Positions 9,758-19,236 of a stretch of 19,621 bases of DNA are shown here, piece after piece. The stretch is taken from positions 210,300-229,920 of the forward strand of contig BEXV01000228.1 of the NCBI GenBank assembly GCA_003118195.1, given 5' to 3'. Both the position numbers and the translations under genes were made by a program. The notes under the pieces were generated by a model. It had not been told where the DNA came from. It did not search any database and was given only the letters and a program-made list of their open reading frames with translations. Origin of the DNA: Hemicentrotus pulcherrimus. Lineage: Eukaryota > Echinodermata > Echinoidea > Camarodonta > Strongylocentrotidae. Each line of letters opens with the position of its first letter. Position 1 is the stretch's first letter.

Positions 9758-10135
9758 ATGAGATGGCATACAAATGCTACCTCATTATGTTATTATAATA
9801 TCATTCGTTTACCCATGGTCAACAACCCTTTTTTACTGACTGGACGTAAACCGACAGATAATAAGCATTTTTGGAAACAACACTTTTCGCCTTACGCAGA
9901 AAGCACTGCAGTTGGCATCAACCCAACTTACATGAACAATAGTAAGAGGCTGTACTACTCATCACCTCATTTGCAGTTACAGTCGATTAAATCATACTCG
10001 TGTAGAGTATTCCCAGGACTAATATTGACCTCCGTTGGCCCAATGAGCAGTGAATGTTTGATCAGGCAGTATGCACGACAAATTAAATATGAAATGCGTT
10101 CAACTTTAATACCCTTGAGTAGCTTTAAGCCATAA
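9758..10135 (+). CDS. Unrecognised 125-codon ORF, doubtful
   Basis: A true ATG opens 125 codons ending in TAA. The predicted protein is basic, with several Tyr and Ser residues, no obvious signal peptide, no membrane span and no motif I recognise. It lies antisense to what may be the long 3' UTR of the carrier gene, in DNA of about 40% GC. An ORF of this length can occur by chance but is among the longest in the window. No promoter, splice sites or poly(A) signal could be tied to it. Confidence 0.15.
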   Translation: MRWHTNATSLCYYNIIRLPMVNNPFLLTGRKPTDNKHFWKQHFSPYAESTAVGINPTYMNNSKRLYYSSPHLQLQSIKSYSCRVFPGLILTSVGPMSSECLIRQYARQIKYEMRSTLIPLSSFKP

Positions 10136-10248
10136 ATGGCATAGACTTTGTTGGGAGCCAGAAAAGGGATGGATCCATTTTTAGAACAGGGGGTTTTAAA
10201 GGGCTAAATAAATCACATAATGTTCTATAAATTGGCAACAATAGTTAT

Positions 10249-10278
10249 ACATATATAACTATATATATATATATATAT
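10249..10278. repeat. (AT)n microsatellite
   Basis: An AT dinucleotide run of about 30 bases, interrupted once by 'aac'. It is followed by more AT-rich sequence. Confidence 0.85.
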
Positions 10279-11374
10279 TTGAACAAAATATATTTGTGGT
10301 TGTTAACATCGCTACTTTGTTCTAATCATCTGTAATGTCTCCGAACACAATATACATAGGTAGAAATTTTGTTGAAAAGTTGTCTACAATGATCAAGAAA
10401 AAAAAAACAATTATATTGAACCTTTAATTTTGAACTTTAATGCTTGAAATTCATTTAGAGTATAAAAGTGCTGGCATCAGATGCAATGTGGTCCTCATGC
10501 AATGAAAATGGACACAATGTGTGCATTCATTTTTGCCCTTCGTTTTCATGAATGTAGTATTTTTGTAAGGCTCTAAAGAAGAAGTAACTATGGCAAATCA
10601 CATAATGCTGAATCACTGAATACCTATCCCAAAGCACGCTTCTGGTTTTAAGCAGACGATATCGTTCATCTACTATTGGTGTTGACAGGATTAAAACTCT
10701 CATTAAAATAAAACTGACAACAATACAAGTGTGTAATCTCCTTTTTCCTTACTGAGGAGGTGACAACATACAAAATGATAGTGAAAGTTTAAAATAGCAC
10801 AACATCATGTAAAAGCCCTGATGATTCACATTTGCTGACCACAATAACATTGAAAAGCTTCAACTGTTTGTTGCACACTTGATAAAAACATAGGTTGAGA
10901 ACTTTACGAACTACTTAGTTTGGGTTGATTCTTAGCATTCCGACATGTAAGAAAATTCTTCACATGCCCTTGGTTATACCTTACATAATATCAAAGAAGA
11001 TCACATATACTGAAAGAAAAATAAGATTTCAGAATTATTTTGTCCATTCAAGCAACCTCAAGTCCAAATATTATGTTACATGTAAATGTAATATTAATCA
11101 GTAAAAAAAAATGGCAACATTTATATGAAGATGTAACTCATAAGCTGTGTATGTCTACAGTATCTAACTAAATGAACATGTACATTTATTTGTCCATTCA
11201 ATACTGTACATGTAGATCATCATTTTAAAAAAAAAACTTTCTGAACACATAATGAATTAACAAAATTATAACAAAAATTATTGCACAAGTCAATTTAAAA
11301 AAAGTAATTAAAAAAAAAAAAAATGAAATAAAAATTTAAAAAACAGATTTTATACATCATGTATGGTGATGCAA

Positions 11375-11376
<2 letters not shown>

Positions 11377-11405
<29 letters not shown>
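11377..11405. repeat. (GA)n microsatellite
   Basis: A perfect GA run of 29 bases, flanked on the left by A-rich sequence (11223-11342) that includes several poly-A tracts. Confidence 0.95.
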
Positions 11406-13088
11406 CATGATGAAATAATATATAGACGAACACCTACTTGTATGGACAATGCACATGCATATAGATTTACATCAAAAATAATCCTATATCATGTTAAGAA
11501 CTTATAAACCACAGCTATCTAAACAGGGCATGCATTAAAATTGTGCGATCAGCTACTATATTTTTTAGGCTCTAATCAAGCCTGTCAAATACGATACGAC
11601 ACACATTTACCAAAGATTTGCAGCCCAAGAGTCCGATTTATTTCAGGCGTAATAACCAAGAACCAAGCAGTTAATAGAGAAAAAAAGTTGCTTCAGGATG
11701 AGTCTGCACTAAAAAAAGGAAGCTAAAATGTACTGAGTGAAAATACAGGCAGGAATTAATGACGAGAGTGCAATCTTTTAAAAATAGTCATGAGCTGTGA
11801 ATGTAAACAATGTACAGTGTACATACACACATACACATGTACGTACACCCGTGCAGCATGTTGATATGTATTCAATGTACTTCAAAACAACAAAGAACAT
11901 TACAACCAAACAAAACTGAGTCACACATAATCACAGTTGAACCCATCATTACTTTCCTCAAACTGATGCTACAATGTATGTATACCTGAAGACTGCAGAA
12001 GTGCTAACGTCATGTTTGTGATAAATGTTTTGAAAACCAAGTGGCGTTTTGAAGTCAATAACAATATTTTTGTTGTTATTGATGTATCATTGATTTTAAG
12101 TCCAAGGAAAGTTGTTTGGCAGCCAATGAAAGTACATGTTGATCAAAAAAAAGATTAGAAAACTATTAAAAAAAGGTAATCGTTATGTTAGGATGCAGCA
12201 TTAAAGCATTATTTGATTGTTTTCATAACATTCCTGAATTTTAGCGTAGCTTGGTAATGTATTATGTAGAACTCGGCCCTTTCTTTAAAGAGTTATGACT
12301 GATCCAAGTTGATCGCATATATCAGTTGCGGCTCTACAATGAAGAGATGGCAAATTGTAAGCTGATGTGATTGATGGATTTTGCGATCAATCCAGATTAA
12401 TCTCCACTCTTTAGAGAAAATTAGCTAGTATGAATGTACATAAAAGTCAAGTATGCATACTTGTACATGTACAATATATGTACATACCAATGTATATCAT
12501 ATACACACATCAAGTGTGTGTAAAAGTGCCCATTCTTTAACCCTTAAAAACAAATCGGAAAACGCCTTGTACACAACAAGTGTTGCAAGCACAGCAAGTA
12601 TGATTGCAACGTACTGTTTAGTGCTGAATCTCTTCATTCATTAACAAATGTATATCATGTACCAGCAAGAAGACTGTTCCTCCAATTGACCTTATAAAGC
12701 TCTTTAATACAGCCTTCTTGTAAGCAGCCGACAACTGTACCACGCTACAAGCACTGGCAACTTCCTCCTTTATAACTTCTCATTGATTTCATCGTCGATC
12801 CAAAGTTCACCCAAAACCTTTCTCTAAAGGCATCTCTCATTGACTATAATTATGATTACATTAAAAGATTGCCTGACATAGCAACCTGCAGGATCCATGC
12901 ACACAGAACACTGCACTGGATGGTATGAAAGATATAGCTAGTACAAGGCACTCAGGATTCAGGAATCACAAACACTGTAAACATGGTGACACTTTGATAG
13001 CCCATGGCAAACTCAACTGAAAACGCTTGATTAACTCATTTGAATTAAGTGTTCATACGGTCGCCAACCGGTCAAGCTTGGACGATGT

Positions 13089-13259
13089 TCATGACGGAAC
13101 AATGACTTGGATGTCACGACCAAATCGTATCCTGAATTGTTCGAAGAGGAGGAAGGTGAGAATCGTGTGAGGACCAAGTCTCACAAAGGCAGGAATGAAT
13201 CCCTTGAAGAACCCCATAGGTCCTAGCTTGGCAACGCTCAAAAAACAGTCCAAGGCATT
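13089..13259 (-). CDS. SLC25A10: Carrier exon 5 of 5 (repeat 3 matrix helix, helix 6, stop)
   Basis: The coding part is 171 nt: 56 codons and TGA. The acceptor is GTGTACTCTAG, just before AATGCC, and is less pyrimidine-rich than the others. The encoded NALDCFLSVAKLGPMG continues with FFKGFIPAFVRLGPHTILTF, and FEQFR closes helix 6. The Arg in VRLGPH sits where dicarboxylate and oxoglutarate carriers keep a substrate-contact Arg. A 90-codon ORF in another frame of this exon (13114-13386) is only a shadow. Confidence 0.95.
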   Translation of the reverse strand, partial: NALDCFLSVAKLGPMGFFKGFIPAFVRLGPHTILTFLLFEQFRIRFGRDIQVIVPS

Positions 13260-16200
13260 CTAGAGTACACAAAATTGATGAGAATGAGAGAAACAAGAGA
13301 TTGGATACCACAAGTTTTTTATAGGCAGGAGATAAAACGTCAGAGAATGTCAATAGGTTCCATATTGGAATCATTTGGACTGTCAAGGATATTATATTTC
13401 TACACAGAAATAGTAGAAATTGAGAGAGGAGGGATTATAATCTGTAAAACGACCCAAACACAACCCTTGGAGAATCCAATCAATACTCTATTGGTTATGT
13501 TCAGAAGCCTTAACCCTATCTTAACTGGGCTATTTCAGGCCGTTTCACTGTAGATTGCTGCGAAAATTTGCATACATGTCAAAAGAAGTGTAAAGAATAC
13601 TATGGTAATTTCACATTTTTGAAAAATTCACTCATTTGCATATTTATGGTAATTTATGCAAATAAAGTAATGCAATTCACATTTTTGCCCATAAATCATA
13701 CATTATTCATATATATGCATTCTTTTTCACTACATATATTGGTTAGACCATTTAGAATAATAATACAACACAAAAATTTGGAAGAGCCAGGTTATTCCTT
13801 ATTTTATCTCTTGTTTTGATAATTTCTTTTGTATTTCAATCTTTTTTAACTTATGTATTTTATTGTTTTTGTTGTTTTATTTCATTTATATCCACAATTC
13901 AACTAAAATGGCCCCAAAACAAACTCCTAAACTTTAAACAAGACTACATAACCAATGTTTTATCTCTTTTTAGGAAAAATGACATTTTCATACGTTTTGT
14001 AAACAAATCACAAGAATGAGCGATTTTTGGGCTGACACGAGATGACAAAAGGTCATGTGAGGTTGTAAACTTATGTCCGATTTAAAAAAAAAAATGTTTT
14101 AAAAGATATGTAAGACTCCAAAGAAAAAAAGTCATGAAAGGAAAATTTTATGTCTGCCGCAATTTCGGAGAAGTCGCAAAATTTCCACAGGGGAGGGGGT
14201 CAAATTGACCCCCCCCCCTCCCAGTTAAAGTAGGGTTAAGGGTATTCTATGAACAAACATAACGGGGGAAAATGACACAAGAGGAAGAGAGCTGTAAATG
14301 AGAATTCTCAAGAAGGAAGTGGAGGAAAATTGGTACTGAAATGTGGAATGAAATCAAAATAATGTTTGAAAGTGTTTTACAATATCAATTGACCAAAACC
14401 AAACTAAAGAATCAAATGACCAAGGTGCCAAAAAAGGACTTTTGGTGGGATCAGTAATTGGAAAAGGCTACATGAATACATTTTTTTATAAATACCTACA
14501 TATTTTTGTTGTTTGCATGCATGGTCAGCAGATGTACTTTTGCAGAAATATGCAATCAAAAATTTTGACTGTTCTTTGACTAGATGTAGATCTACAAACT
14601 TCATCATCCTATCTTTAACAGTGACATCATTTCTCTACATCACTCCATTATCTTTTCATAACAAAAGAAAACAAAATTAAAGATCTGACCAAAATTGGTA
14701 TGTGCACCTTGCTGTGGGACACAATACTATGCTGCACCTTAATTCGACAAATCTTGAAAGGGACTCGATGCCAATGGCAAGGAAGGGCTATTGCTTATTT
14801 CACTTGTATCTTCTAATCAACCTAAACATTTTTTTTTTTTTTACTCACCTTGTACTCGCCTGGTTTGGCATTCATTAGTCTTGTCTTCATGACATCAGCT
14901 GGTTGTGTTAATACTGTGGCACAAGTACCCTGCAAAAAATATAAAAATGAATGGCTTAAAGGGGGAGTACATGTAGCATGGCAAATACTTGTTCGTTCGT
15001 CTCCTTAGATCAAGATAGTTATGTAAAGTTCCTTAATTAAAAGTAAATTAAATTAAATTAAGTTCTTCCATCGCTCGATTGCTGCAATGGCTGTTTCATT
15101 AACAAGGGACAGGTCTTCATCTGTGCAAACCGTTCCGCTGCACTGCAAGAGGTGGTCCATACTGGTTAACGCCATCTACGACTTCTTTTGGACAACTGCA
15201 TGTAAACGAATGGACAGCTAGCGTTCGCAAAGCAGACCAAAGGTCATTTTGCGGTGCGATTGAGTTATCAAAAGAATAGCTCATCTATTCAAGTTTTGAA
15301 ATTCCTGACCATATTTCAAACCTCAGTGACACTGCTAAAACAAATAAAACAGACTCCTAAGTGACTCAAAACAGACTGATTCTTAGTCATATGGGGTGCT
15401 GTGATATAATGCTTGGTTCTGTTGTCGGTCTAGAGTCGGTTTGACATAGGTCTCGTCGTTGTGACTGGGGTATTCTGACAGACTAAGGGTTAGCTTACAA
15501 ATAATTCATGTGTGTGAGTGCATTAGTAAATGTGCACTGTCTGCAGGTTAGGTCACAATAGGATAATGACAAGACTTGTAGAGTTCATTATCTGCCTCAT
15601 TGTTAACCAAGTGCATTGCATATTCACTAATGCACAAGCTAAAAATCATGTATCACAAGTCTCATTCATTATCTGATTATGACTTTAAAGGGATTGGGTA
15701 TCTTTGTATGAGATTCTAAACAAAATTCTGCAATCATAATTATAAACCTTTAGGTCAGTCAGGAATACCATGACTTTACAAGCCGATCGAAATTTCAAAA
15801 ACCGATTTCGGTTTTAAAAACACTACATTCTATTGGGGGAAATGAGTATGGTGACAAGAGTCACTCAAAGATTTTTTACTTTTTTGAGGCACTTCATGAT
15901 CATTTTGAAGTGCAATTTTTCCAGGGCATCAATATTGCACCATATCACAGACACTGATAACACGTAGGGCCATGCAGCTCAGATTTGTAACACTGAAAAC
16001 ATTGTTAAACAATGCCATTAATCTGGATGCAGAGAGTATTCACTATTAAATGCACCAGCAAACATGATGCATGTAATTGATATAAAATCGACTCACAGCC
16101 ATGGTACTTGCAGTGAAGTGGGTCATTATATTATCATTGAAGTAACCCGATTGTAGTAAGAACTGTTTGTACTGATCGTAGAGAGCCACCTGGATAAGGA

Positions 16201-18807
16201 GACAAAGAAGAAGAAACACCATACATGTACCGTGTATGTTCAAATACTAATGTGGAAGCAATCTGTCCATTCTTTTGAAATGCACATACATGTACTTACA
16301 GGCAAGTTGTGGACATCCTGCGAAGCATTGTAAATGTAGACAGTTATAAATGGTTCTTCCTTTTTTAGGGTGGGGGGAGGGGGGAGGGGTTGCCACCAGG
16401 CAACTGATTGCAGTTGTTAACTTACAGTGGATCTTCTTAACTCTGCACAAAATATTCTTTGTGTTGGATCTTAGAGTTATCAACAAGGCCATCAACGACA
16501 TCGACTGTTGCCATATGTACAGTGTCATACGATGTGGATCAAAGTCTTGGGTTTCGATCCACAGCAACTTAAGAGAATTAAAGTTGCTCATGCGTGGGTA
16601 TATAGAGGGCAGTACACTGAGCCAACGGTCATACGCTCCTGTGCGTACTAGTGTCCCTTTTTGGGTACGTCCGTACCGGAGCGTTGAACCCGTTGGCTCA
16701 GTGTTTGCCAATTTGCCTACTTCACGAACGACTATATACCGCCGCATAAACATCTTTAACTTAAAACAGTCTTCAACTGCAATCCAACTCATGCAATAAG
16801 TTCATTTGAATGAAAGTATAGCAAATCAGAGNGTTTCGATCCACAGAGTTACTTAAAGTTGCTCATGCGTGGGTATATAGAGGGCAGTATACTGAGCCAA
16901 AGATCATACGCTCCCGTGCGTACGTCCCTACGGGAGCGTTAAACCCGTTGGCTCAGTGTTTGCCAATTTGCCTACTTCACGAACGACTATATACCGCCGC
17001 ATAAACATCTTTAACTTAAAACAGTCTTCAACTGCAATCCAACCCATACAATAAGTTCATTTGAATGAAATCATAGCAAATCAGAGAAACAGAATGGCAA
17101 AATATTTAAATAAATCAGACCTATAACAACAAAAGTTATGAATATATGAAATATGATATCACTACAGTTATATGCGAATCTCAAATTGGTTATCGTCTTA
17201 GTGGATAACTCGCCCGTTTGTCATGTACTAACAATATCACTAGTTTCTTTTTTTATCTTCCAACTGCCTTGACCCTTGGGGCACTACTCAAAATATATAT
17301 ATTATGAGGGGTATCGTATAACAGGTCCTCTAAAATGAAAAATTAATGCCGAGTCATACTTATTGAAGACAAAAAGAAGGATAATTCTTTCACTTTGTGT
17401 GTTGGAACAAATTCAGAAAGTTGTCCGCCACCACATCACAGTGAAATTACCGATTCAGCCAATTTGAAGTTCCATAATGTTTAGTGATTACAACTTCAAA
17501 CAATCCATAATTTGTTTAATTTTTGTCCAATTTCTCTCAAGCTTTCACCAGTCTGCTTCTCTGATTTTCCTGCTTTCTGATGGAGTTGTTTATATTAACA
17601 ACAGAATTGTTTAACCACATATCAATTATTGTATGGGTACTACATAAACTTCATATTCTATAAAAAAAAAGTGCTATTACATAAACTTCATATTCTATAA
17701 AAAAAAAAAAAGTGCTGTTTGTATCATTATAAGTTCTAATAATATGACCCCAAGGGTTTGTTTGTTCCATGATCTGAAATCTATACCAGTCTATGACCTT
17801 ATCCATGTACACACCTGTCCAAATGTCATAAGGAAGCCTCTTGCAACTGCCATAGACCAACCATTCCATAAGCTCACTACACCCTCTGAAAAATGATGAA
17901 AGAAAGGTGAGAGAAATAAAACATCAGATGAGCACACGTACATGCAATAAAATATGCTCTTTATGACTGAGGGGAAACTGATGAAACATGAGACGATTAT
18001 TCCAAGCTTGCAATATCTTGATACCGCATAGAATAACTAGTGCATGTGTACACTTCATGTAACTGAATACACAAACACCGTGAACGTCATAAAATCTGAT
18101 TAAACTGTCACATAATTTGTTATGCAAACAAACAAATGAAGAACTGATAAATTTGTACCAAAACAATTTTTACGGCTTAATGCTTGCACTATTAAAGAAT
18201 ATTCATTTTTACAGTATATTTTCATTTCCTTTTTTGAGAGTAATAAAACAAAAAAGCCATCATATATTTCCAAGTCTAATTGCAGTGAATGTTAAATTAT
18301 ATCCTGATAATAATTGTCATAATGGCTGATTAAACAGTCACGTAATTTGTCATGCAAGCACACGTAGGGAGAACTAACAAATTTGAACCGTAACAATTTT
18401 TACGGTTGCTTGCACTAAGATTGTGCAGTTTTACAGTAGATTTTCATTTCCGTTTTTGAGAGTAATAAAACAAATAGAAGCAATCATATATTTCCAAGTC
18501 TAAGTAGGTCGAATGCCAAAATCTATCCTGACTTCAAGGGACCAAAAACAAGATAAACTAAAACTTCAATAACCTCGTTCTGATAGGAGGTGATAAACCA
18601 CTGTTTTTTCTAAATATAATCGCAATAGTGTAATATGCTTCACATTTCTGTGTCCTATAACACACAGCTAATAGAATCTGTGTAGGACCCGTGTTGGGTG
18701 CAATCTCCAATGGATTTAAGAAACAAGATAAACTAAAAAATATGATTGCTTTTTTTAACCTACCTTTTCTGTAGACCTGCCATAGCCCATCAATAGCATG
18801 TTTATAA
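13089..18807 (-). CDS. SLC25A10: Mitochondrial dicarboxylate carrier (SLC25 family), C-terminal half, five exons
   Basis: Members of this family sit in the inner mitochondrial membrane and exchange malate or succinate for phosphate or sulfur anions. Joining 18807-18764, 17885-17815, 16189-16097, 14929-14849 and 13259-13089 gives one open frame of about 153 residues ending VIVPS and TGA, with GT-AG at every intron. In order it shows the matrix helix of repeat 2 (YKHAIDGLWQVYRKEG), helix 4 ending in YDQYK, helix 5 ending in the carrier signature PADVMK, the repeat-3 matrix helix, the FFKG motif, and helix 6 (RLGPHTILTF) ending in FEQFR. The family is about 290 residues, so roughly the first 135 lie beyond the right edge. 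The dicarboxylate carrier is favoured over the oxoglutarate carrier by TRLMNAKPGEYK, the THFTAS stretch and the VPS end. Uncoupling proteins are less likely because helix 6 reads GPHT. Confidence 0.92.
13260..14848 (-). other. SLC25A10: Carrier intron 4 (between exons 4 and 5)
   Basis: This 1589-bp intron is AT-rich. Apparent plus-strand ORFs at 13275-13553, 13568-13819 and 13816-14019 are Phe/Ile/Leu-rich and match no family, so they are not called. It contains a G-rich then C-rich patch near 14190-14222, poly-A tracts near 14084-14093, and a T tract at 14830-14842 next to the exon 4 donor. Confidence 0.7.
14849..14929 (-). CDS. SLC25A10: Carrier exon 4 of 5 (helix 5, third signature)
   Basis: The 81-nt exon holds 27 whole codons, with acceptor TTTTTTGCAG and donor CAAG|GTGAGT. 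It encodes GTCATVLTQPADVMKTRL and then MNAKPGEYK. QPADVMKTRL is a full match to the carrier signature Px[DE]xx[KR]x[RK], whose acidic and basic residues form the matrix-side salt-bridge network. The neighbouring introns are 14930-16096 and 13260-14848. Confidence 0.95.
14930..16096 (-). other. SLC25A10: Carrier intron 3 (between exons 3 and 4)
   Basis: This 1167-bp intron holds the older copy of the TTAA-ended repeat (15685-16021). It also holds a more GC-rich patch at about 15060-15260 that contains a 44-codon plus-strand ORF from 15087, not recognised. Words GTCGGTCTAG and GTCGGTTTG near 15424-15442 resemble those near 2985 and 4955. Confidence 0.7.
15685..16021 (+). mobile_element. TTAA-ended MITE-like repeat, decayed copy
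   Basis: It aligns along its whole length with 19237-19621. Shared words include ttaaaggga, aattataaac, aggtcagtcaggaa, acaagccgatcg, gaggcacttc, ttgatcattttgaag-like text, and accatatcacagacactgat followed by aacacgtagggcc. Its left end keeps TTAAAGGGATTGGGTATC. Its right end is decayed (atgccattaa) but still ends in TTAA. It is 337 bp against 385 bp in the other copy, which carries extra sequence in the middle. It has no coding capacity. Confidence 0.75.
16097..16189 (-). CDS. SLC25A10: Carrier exon 3 of 5 (end of helix 4 to start of helix 5)
   Basis: The 93-nt exon holds 31 whole codons, with acceptor TTATCCAG and donor GGCT|GTGAGT. It encodes VALYDQYKQFLLQSGY and then FNDNIMTHFTASTMA. 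YDQYK is the cytoplasmic gate motif ([FY][DE]xx[RK]) that closes even-numbered carrier helices, and THFTASTMA starts helix 5. The intron to its right, 16190-17814, carries the fold-back element and the N at 16832. Confidence 0.92.
16551..16831. repeat. Fold-back element, copy A (ends at N)
   Basis: It contains a long imperfect inverted repeat. The left arm (about 16568-16648) carries atgcgtgggtatatag and cactgagccaacgg, and the right arm (about 16665-16766) carries their reverse complements (ccgttggctcagtg, ctatataccgccgcat). The whole could fold into a stem of about 80-100 bp. Copy A ends exactly at the N at 16832, and its sequence restarts right after it as copy B. ORFs on both strands here (16247-16792 minus, 16350-16799 plus) only reflect this structure. 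Confidence 0.75.
16833..17086. repeat. Fold-back element, copy B (starts at N)
   Basis: This is the same element as 16551-16831 but 254 bp instead of 281 bp. It differs by several substitutions, a short gap near 16846 and a shorter centre. The centre here is a clean 10-bp palindrome, ACGCTCCCGT (16908-16917) and ACGGGAGCGT (16930-16939), around a 12-base loop. It starts exactly after the N and runs into unique sequence at 17087, so it probably represents the other allele or an unmerged contig overlap. Confidence 0.75.
17641..17716. repeat. 37-39 bp tandem repeat with A tracts
   Basis: The unit tacataaacttcatattcta, followed by an A run and agtgct, occurs at 17641-17677 and 17678-17716. The copies differ mainly in A-run length (9 against 13). 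It is a simple local duplication inside a carrier intron. Confidence 0.85.
17815..17885 (-). CDS. SLC25A10: Carrier exon 2 of 5 (helix 4, first part)
   Basis: The 71-nt exon lies between the acceptor ATTTTTCAG and the donor GGACAG|GTGTGT. With the split codon it encodes EGVVSLWNGWSMAVARG and then FLMTFGQ. The family motif after the matrix helix (EG-x4-aromatic-K/R-G) reads WNG here, so the usual basic residue is Asn. The Arg in 'ARG' falls where dicarboxylate carriers keep a substrate-contact Arg on helix 4. The exon ends on a whole codon. Confidence 0.9.
18086..18536. repeat. Diverged tandem duplication, unit about 225-230 bp
   Basis: Copy 1 (18086-18315) and copy 2 (18316-18536) share gtcataa, gattaaac, gtaatttgt-like text, aacaatttttacgg, gattttcatttcc, tttgagagtaataaaacaaa and catatatttccaagtctaa in the same order. 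Divergence is roughly 20-25% by eye, so it is an old duplication inside the carrier intron 17886-18763. Copy 2 has a small palindrome, CCGTAACAATTTTTACGG, which copy 1 lacks. Confidence 0.8.
18764..18807 (-). CDS. SLC25A10: Carrier exon 1 of 5 in window (repeat 2 matrix helix)
   Basis: The 44-nt exon lies between the acceptor TCCAACAG (ending 18808) and the donor AAAAG|GTAGGT. It starts with the last base of a codon, encodes YKHAIDGLWQVYRK and ends with the first base of the next codon. The preceding intron runs out of the window, over at least 814 bases. Confidence 0.85.
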
Positions 18808-18859
18808 CTGTTGGAAAAAGGAGGAGAAAGGAAGCAGAGTTATTTAGGTTTACAATTAT

Positions 18860-18975
18860 GGTGTAATTGTTTGGACAAAGGACACAAGACTGGATGTAAA
18901 CAAGTCCTGGTTCAAATCCAATTCATGGTAGAAAATTCATTTGGGCAAGTTACCAAATTAGATGGTTTAAACTAC
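18860..18975 (+). repeat. SINE-like relic with B box
   Basis: The sequence caagtcctggttcaaatcca carries a good B-box word (GGTTCAAATCC, 18909-18919). It is followed 26 bases later by atttgggcaagttacc, the same layout as the SINE relics at 8855 and 1110. The A box and the ends are unclear. Confidence 0.45.
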
Positions 18976-19236
18976 AGCACCACCTCCCCTCCTCCACCCC
19001 CAAAACAGAAAGAAAGAAATGAACATTTGAATGATATACATGTATAAAACCTTTGACATACATTGTAGAGCGGGTCTAATCACTGAAGGGTATTGGTGAC
19101 TTGGTGTTACTTGGGGAATTGATCTTGTTAGGTGAATCAAATGTATAAGGAGAAGCCCTTTCCCTAGCAATGGTATTTATTTCAAATCTCATCTGTCCAA
19201 CAAACTATTCATCATACCCCCCAAAATGAAAACTAC

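Larger units (their letters stand above)
9036..13088 (-). other. 3' flank and probable 3' UTR of the carrier gene
   Basis: About 4 kb without a recognisable exon. The minus-strand carrier stops at 13089, so its 3' UTR lies in the right part of this stretch. Poly(A)-signal-like hexamers for that direction occur at 12708-12703 (ATTAAA), 11642-11637 (AATAAA) and 11190-11185 (AATAAA), and I cannot tell which is used. The sequence is rich in palindromic tgtacatgtaca-like words (for example near 11812-11850 and 12461-12485) and in A tracts. The unrecognised ORF at 9758-10135 is listed separately. Confidence 0.4.

Noticed and set aside
13114..13386. 90-codon minus ORF over the last carrier exon
   Set aside because: It is in the wrong frame. 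The carrier motifs (FFKG, RLGPHT, FEQFR) appear in another frame that ends at 13089.
13568..14019. Plus-strand ORFs with hydrophobic stretches
   Set aside because: They lie in a carrier intron, are Phe/Ile/Leu-rich as AT-rich DNA predicts, and have no recognisable domain.
16247..16799. 181-codon minus ORF and 149-codon plus ORF, the longest in the window
   Set aside because: Both run through the fold-back element and flanking intron, on opposite strands. Neither contains a transposase or any other motif, and a known carrier intron surrounds them.
18909..18919. Possible tRNA gene from the B-box word
   Set aside because: No cloverleaf, anticodon arm or acceptor stem can be drawn around it. 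It fits a SINE relic better.
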